The notes beneath the pieces were generated by a model, which searched no databases, was not told the DNA's origin, and was given only the letters and a program-made list of their open reading frames with translations. Of a stretch of 64,000 bases of DNA, positions 59,163-64,000 are shown one piece after another. The first letter of the stretch is position 1; each line of letters opens with the position of its first letter. Location: assembly GCF_003576645.1 (NCBI RefSeq), contig NC_044918.1, positions 19,814,020-19,878,019 on the forward strand. The letters are read 5' to 3'. Both the position numbers and the translations under genes were made by a program. This DNA is from Ipomoea triloba (lineage: Eukaryota; Streptophyta; Magnoliopsida; Solanales; Convolvulaceae).

Positions 59163-61891
59163 CTAAGCAGAACAAGCAGGCTGAACCACATATGGTATAT
59201 GAGCAAAAACAATGGAAAAAGGAGCAACCGTTATGGGCTCCGACGAGCTCACAAATTGAGGCTGCAAGGAAGGTATTTGCCCTGATGAATCTACACCTAA
59301 TTCCTTCCCATTTAGCACCATAATCTGGCTCTGTAAATCACCATTCTTGGCTGTCAGATGATACTCTTCTCTACTCATGGCTTCTAATTCATAAATCTGA
59401 GGCACCAGAAATGCTCTCATTCTAAGGCTATGATCATCTCTGTGTCTGCTATGCTCCATTGAACTTCCATTGAAATCAACTCTCACCTTCGCGGAAGTGT
59501 TGCCATCGAGGTTGATCAACAGTAAGGCAATCCCTTTCTGCAAAAAAGAGAAATTGTTATTAGATCAAGAAAGATTTAAGTGCTATTGAAAATGTTGATT
59601 GAACTTGAAACTTGCAGATTGCTTGGCGCAGTGAGCATAAGCCCGTATTTTCTTCGTCCCCGAGAAGCTGGTTGCCAGAACATTTGTTCCCATCAATCGA
59701 TGCCAAAGAAGCGCACTGCAGAGCGGTTTCAACACATAGTTAGTGTGCAGCCGTATATATGTCACAGAACAAAAGTTATTCGGGGCAAATTAAAGCCCGG
59801 AATTCGTGTAAATAACCTGTAGTAATCTGGATTTGGTACAAAGCTAGTGATGTTTAGCAAACCATAGTTTCCACCTATAAGTGACTGTCGACAGTATGTC
59901 TTTGTGCCATATGATGCAGACATCCCGAGCTGGTCGAGATACCTAACAATTACATTTTCAAGAACATGTGACTCAGCATAGAGCAATTTAAAGGAATTAA
60001 AGCTAAGAATCATGAAATTCTGCTGCACATTACCAGAAGCTATTAACGAAAGCATTGGATACATGGTTGCGTCCGCTGTTATATGCCCCTCCGGCCTCAC
60101 CAACCCAAGAATTCACCGAAGTTCCAGAGTTCTTGAGGAGGCTACGCAGTTGACTAAAAGTACGAGCCTCACCATCAAGAAAAGACGGATCAAGGATTTT
60201 CTCAACAAGGTGTTCGTCTTTTCCTATTACCCAAACAAGGAAACTGCTCCTAAGATCTACGATGCAATACGAATATAGGACTAAATAAAACTAGTTTGTG
60301 TATATAGCGGTTTAAATCTGATCAGATACCTGGCCCGAGATTATATATGTGGTGAGTGATCACATCCAATGAATTGTGTGTTTTGTCTACATATTCTTTG
60401 TACCAGTCTGCATCAAAGAATCCTGCCGGTCCTAAAATCAGCGGCTTAGCTTCTATGTCTTTGTATATAATCTGCACTATGTTGTGCAGGTGAATTGTGT
60501 CCAACGCATACTGATCTGCTGCGATGCTAAACCCAACTCCACTTCCACTCAATTCATTCCCTGATTATGAAAAAACCATATAAGGTTTTTTTTTTTTTTT
60601 TTTTTTTTTAATACAACTGACCCTATTAGGCTATTACATTGTAGTATCTGTTCATACCATATAAGGTTTTGGTAAGCTTCACAAGTATATATAAAGGTCA
60701 AAACGTTATCTCAAATACAAACATACCATTTCTAATTATAGACAATACCTATTGCGAGATGTTTGAAATGCCAATTCATGTACTACATATGCGAGTCTCG
60801 AAACATAGTATTAACAAGTGTGATCGAGGATTTATTTTAAAGACGAACGAGTTTAAATGATGAGAAGTTGTAGCCAATCTAACCTAGCTCCCAACCGTGG
60901 ATGGTGTAACCCTTTATGACAGTATATCGCATAAGCGATTCAGCATTTGTTGAATTCCAAGGTGTGTTATTAGGTTGTGATGGTCTCCGTCCATAGAGAA
61001 CGTTCAAGCCGAAAATAATAACAGCACTGTATGTGACACAAAATGCCATTAAGTTTTCTGACTTTTACCCAACCACAACACTGATTAGTTCAAATTAAAC
61101 CAGAAAAGGGCAAGAATTACCCAGATTTTTGGAATAAGGCATTTAGTTCATCCCATCTAGACAAGGGCAGGCAACCCTGAGTGTACTGAAACACTTCTGT
61201 TTCCTTCTTCACAAATGGAAGACAGGGCTGGCTATGATCTTCGGTTTCATAGATCAAATCATCTTCCAAAGTGCCTCCCAACCTAATCTTTAGGGGTGAG
61301 AAAGCTGCAGATTAGAAATATTTGCAAAAGATAGTTAATTAGGCCCCAAGAATCTGTTTTGTTTGAAACTCAACCACAAATCCATACCTTTTATGGCATT
61401 TAAAAGTATTGCATTGCTAAGATCCTGTGCAACCAAGTTTAAAAGATGAATAAGTTTTCTTAACCCTATATGGCAAAACAGTACATTTGAGCATCAAATT
61501 AAAGAAAATTGCAAAATTCTTCACAAGCAAAGCTTCAAAATCAAGAACCAGAACCAGAAAATCTACAGCACAGTATCAAAAGAACCAACCACATATGAGA
61601 CCCAAACAACATTAGCAAACACAAAAAGCTAAGAGAAAATGAATGCAACAAAGAAATTAAACATACCAAGTTGAGGAGAGAAGCATGGTCCCAAGAACAG
61701 GTACCATAATCACACTTATCAAAAGGCCACCAATCCAAGGTAGCACAAATGAAATCATTGTCTGTTTTTCCAATGGCACTCTTCCCATTTATAAACACAG
61801 TCCCTTCAACAACCTCTGCGTACCCAAAACTGAAGCTCAAACTAAGTATAAGCACAAAAAACCCAATACTCAAAACCCAAGAATGACCCAT
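59163..61891 (-). CDS. Heparanase-like glycosidase, GH79 (9 exons)
   Basis: Secreted endo/exo-glucuronidase family acting on cell-wall or arabinogalactan glucuronides. Exons on minus: 61891-61667, 61424-61388, 61304-61121, 61026-60884, 60560-60330, 60223-60034, 59942-59817, 59715-59616, 59537-59163; phases agree, 536 aa, the usual plant length. ATG at 61891 starts a signal peptide (GFFVLILSLSFSFGYA, about residues 10-25). Seen: DNDFICATLDWWP, RLGGTLED, the acid/base site GWELGNE (Glu about 199), THHIYNLGPG, the nucleophile site NSWVGEAGGAYNSG (Glu about 316), and ALLWHRLMGTNVL. The C-terminal beta domain ends VVQPACSA. The donor after exon 8 is GC (TCT/GCAAGT). A SINE piece lies in the intron between exons 4 and 5. 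Closest to Arabidopsis heparanase-like proteins 1-3; which one is not resolved. Confidence 0.93.
60590..60655 (-). mobile_element. 5'-truncated SINE piece with 15-bp target duplication
   Basis: ACCATATAAGGTTTT is found at 60575-60589 and 60656-60670. The 66-bp insert starts with poly-T and, on minus, ends CCTAATAGGGTCAGTTGTAT plus poly-A, like the tail of the SINE at 18304-18431 (TCTAATAGAGTTAGTAGTAT). Confidence 0.8.
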
Positions 61892-62635
61892 TACTAACAA
61901 CTTCAAGATCTATTTTTTAATTGGGTTGCCAGAAAGTTGTCATTGGGGATTAAATAAGAGTTCACATGAGTATAGTGTAACAAGGGCTAATAGACAGACG
62001 AGATAATGTTAATCTAATTATCTAAATATAAAAAAGTAGGTTGATTAAAAATAATACTAAATGAATAAATTTGTACAGATTGCATTGATAAATTATACTT
62101 TGTTTTTTCTTTATTGTAATTCTTATATTTATTTTTTAAATTCACCGATTGATCTTTTTGAAAGTTATCCAATTCTGTAAATATTTGTTACAAAAGTTAA
62201 AGAGTAGTTTGCAATTTAGTGAAGTATTTTTTTCCTTTACCGTTAACGATTAAAATGGTTATCAATTTAATGCAGTATTTTTTTTCCCTTTTTATGTTAA
62301 TGACTAAAATGGAAATAATTTAGTGTAGTATTTTTTTCCTTTTACGTTAATGATTTCTAATGAAAAATAAAATTTTCATGATTTCAGTTATAATACATTT
62401 TAAAGAATTAAAAAACAATATTGATTGATCTTCAAAAAAAAAAAAAACAATATTGATTGAGATTTTTAGCAAAAAAGTGGTGACCAAAAGACGCCCATAA
62501 CATGTATGATGGTGCCTTTTAGTTAGTTTTTTTTTTTTTTTTTTTATATGAAAATATTTTATTTAATTCATGGAATGTATATAGAAACAAGGTAAACAAA
62601 AGTGTCTAAGTGGAAAAATAACAAAGAATTAAGGG
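61892..62635. other. Upstream of the heparanase-like gene, no other gene seen
   Basis: Promoter side of the minus-strand gene, then AT-rich DNA with poly-T runs. Confidence 0.4.
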
Positions 62636-63531
62636 TGCGTTTGGTTCGCACATGGAATCGGAATCGGAATGGGTATCAAATACTTGGTAATGATAATGGG
62701 TTTTGGTGAAAGTATTTAGCATGTTTGGTAGTTGGGTGGAATGGGCAAATTATGCTGTGGACCCAGGTCCACCTTGCAAGGTGGACCTGGGTCCAAAATT
62801 ACGTCGTTTTTGTCTTCTTTTTTTTTTTAGTAAATATATTGCTGAATATAGAGTTATCCAAAAATGTGTGAATGTAGAGTATAGAAATCGTGAATGTAAA
62901 TTTATGATTGTGTGAATGTAGAGTTGCCCATAAATGTGTGAATGTAGAGGTTTCAAATTGTGAATATGGAGTATAGAAATCGTGAATGTAGAGTTATGCA
63001 TGCGTGAATCTGTAATAGAGTTAAGAAGTTCTAGCAACTTGTAGCCCTGTAATGTGTGAATGTGGAGTTTTCAAGTTATGAATGTGGAGTTTTCAAGTTA
63101 TGAATGTAGAGTATAAGACATGTGAATATAGAGTTTTGAATGTGTGAATGTGGAGTTTACAAATTGTGAATGTAGAGTATAGTGTATGTGAATGTAGAGT
63201 ATAGTTACTAAACATATAATCCTGTAATGTGTGTATGTGGAGTTTACAAATTGTGAATGTAGACTATAGTGTATGTGAATGTAGACCCAGGTCCACCTTG
63301 CAAGGTGGACCTGGGTCCACGGCATAACAACCCGGTGGAATGGGAATGATTATTAATAGTTGAAGAAGAAATGAGGAAGGGAGATGAAACCCTTATTTAA
63401 TAAGGGTATGGGTTTTCTCATTAATGAGGTATTTCAAACCCATAGTAGCATTCACAAAACCTATTAACCAAACACAAGCAATCACTTTCATACTCATTCC
63501 ATATGTCTAAACCCACCAACCAAACACACCC
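62636..63531. mobile_element. Tourist-like MITE hosting a nested element
   Basis: TAA flanks both sides (62633-62635 and 63532-63534). Ends GGGTGCGTTTGGTT and AACCAAACACACCC are inverses. Next to them CATGGAATCGGAATCGGAAT and ACTCATTCCATATG are mirrored. About 580 bp of it is the second element at 62750-63327. Confidence 0.8.
62750..63327. mobile_element. TTATGC-TGGACC element with perfect palindromes at both ends
   Basis: Left end TTATGCTGTGGACCCAGGTC and right end GACCTGGGTCCACGGCATAA are inverses with one mismatch. Just inside each end is a self-complementary palindrome: 62759-62794 (36 bp, half GGACCCAGGTCCACCTTG) and 63284-63317 (34 bp). Between them are many GTGAATGTAGAGT-type units. 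No gene. Confidence 0.8.
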
Positions 63532-64000
63532 TAAGACATTTTGGTGAGTCGATTTTCTATACTGAAAATTCATTAGAAGGTGAGTGGTCTTATGTTTAAT
63601 TTCAACTATAAAAATCGGTGAGATATAAAAAGAATTTGCACTTTTTAATTCACTATTTACGATCAAATTTATTGTATAGAGATGCTTTCTACAAATATTA
63701 TTTTCATGTAAAAATTTAAAATTAATGTTAATTTTAATTCTTTAACTGTGGTATTAAAAAATATTTGGAACAATTCTCAAAATTAAAGTAACTGACTAAA
63801 AAAAGAATGAATCATATATACTCAAAATCAAATTATTCAATATTTGGAACAATTCTCAAAATTAAAAACTATTTGTTATCCAATAAAATTGCTAATAATA
63901 CACCAAATCCCCTATAGTTAGTTACAAATTCTTTTTCACTAGCATTTGCCGTACCATGACATGTAAACCAAAACCCTATTAATAGATAGGACCATAGTCC
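63532..64000. other. Window end, no gene seen
   Basis: AT-rich. GGACCATAGTCC at the very end may be the start of another TGGACC-family element cut by the window edge. Confidence 0.35.

Overview
The window is nuclear DNA of a flowering plant, almost certainly a eudicot. It is AT-rich and the genes are split by many short introns with GT-AG (rarely GC-AG) borders. The proteins are plant families: a plant extended synaptotagmin, type-B MGDG synthase, PLS-class PPR, PHT4 anion transporter, GH79 heparanase-like protein and UBP22. The spaces between genes are packed with small retrotransposons, SINEs, Helitron-, CACTA- and hAT-like pieces and MITEs. I cannot name the species. There are no bacterial-type operons, CRISPR arrays, rRNA or tRNA genes that I can support.

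Layout: (1) 1829-7620, + strand, a 13-exon SYT4/SYT5-type synaptotagmin, an ER-plasma membrane tether. (2) 13204-14388, +, an intronless armadillo-like protein. (3) 21358-25289, -, UBP22, the deubiquitinase of the SAGA-type module. (4) 34289-36626, -, type-B monogalactosyldiacylglycerol synthase. (5) 41430-42006 and 44366-46056, -, two copies of a 2-oxoglutarate/Fe(II) dioxygenase gene; the first has only exons 1-2 and the second has a 14-bp deletion that shifts the frame, so neither is intact as read. (6) 46343-47839, +, an intronless PPR protein divergent from the second dioxygenase copy. (7) 49387-55020, +, a 15-exon plastid-type PHT4 anion transporter with one GC-AG intron. (8) 59163-61891, -, a 9-exon heparanase-like GH79 glycosidase, also with one GC-AG intron. 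These genes belong to unrelated pathways and share only a neighbourhood.

The most informative structure is in the mobile DNA. A TRIM-type miniature LTR retrotransposon family occurs at least six times; one copy landed on the stop codon of the PPR gene (5-bp target duplication ATGGG) and a solo LTR sits in a transporter intron (TAGAT). Three SINE insertions keep 15-17 bp target duplications and one keeps 10 bp. An inverted-repeat family with ends near TTATGC-TGGACC includes a member with a 36-bp and a 34-bp perfect palindrome at its two ends. A 3-kb inverted repeat (about 37.8-40.8 kb) carries a hAT-type element in one arm only, so the other arm preserves the empty site.

Assembly cautions: a 540-bp exact duplication at 9855-10979 is joined by a single N and poly-G; a single N at 41042 coincides with the edge of the dioxygenase duplication; and a 594-base N gap (55365-55958) lies between poly-T runs.
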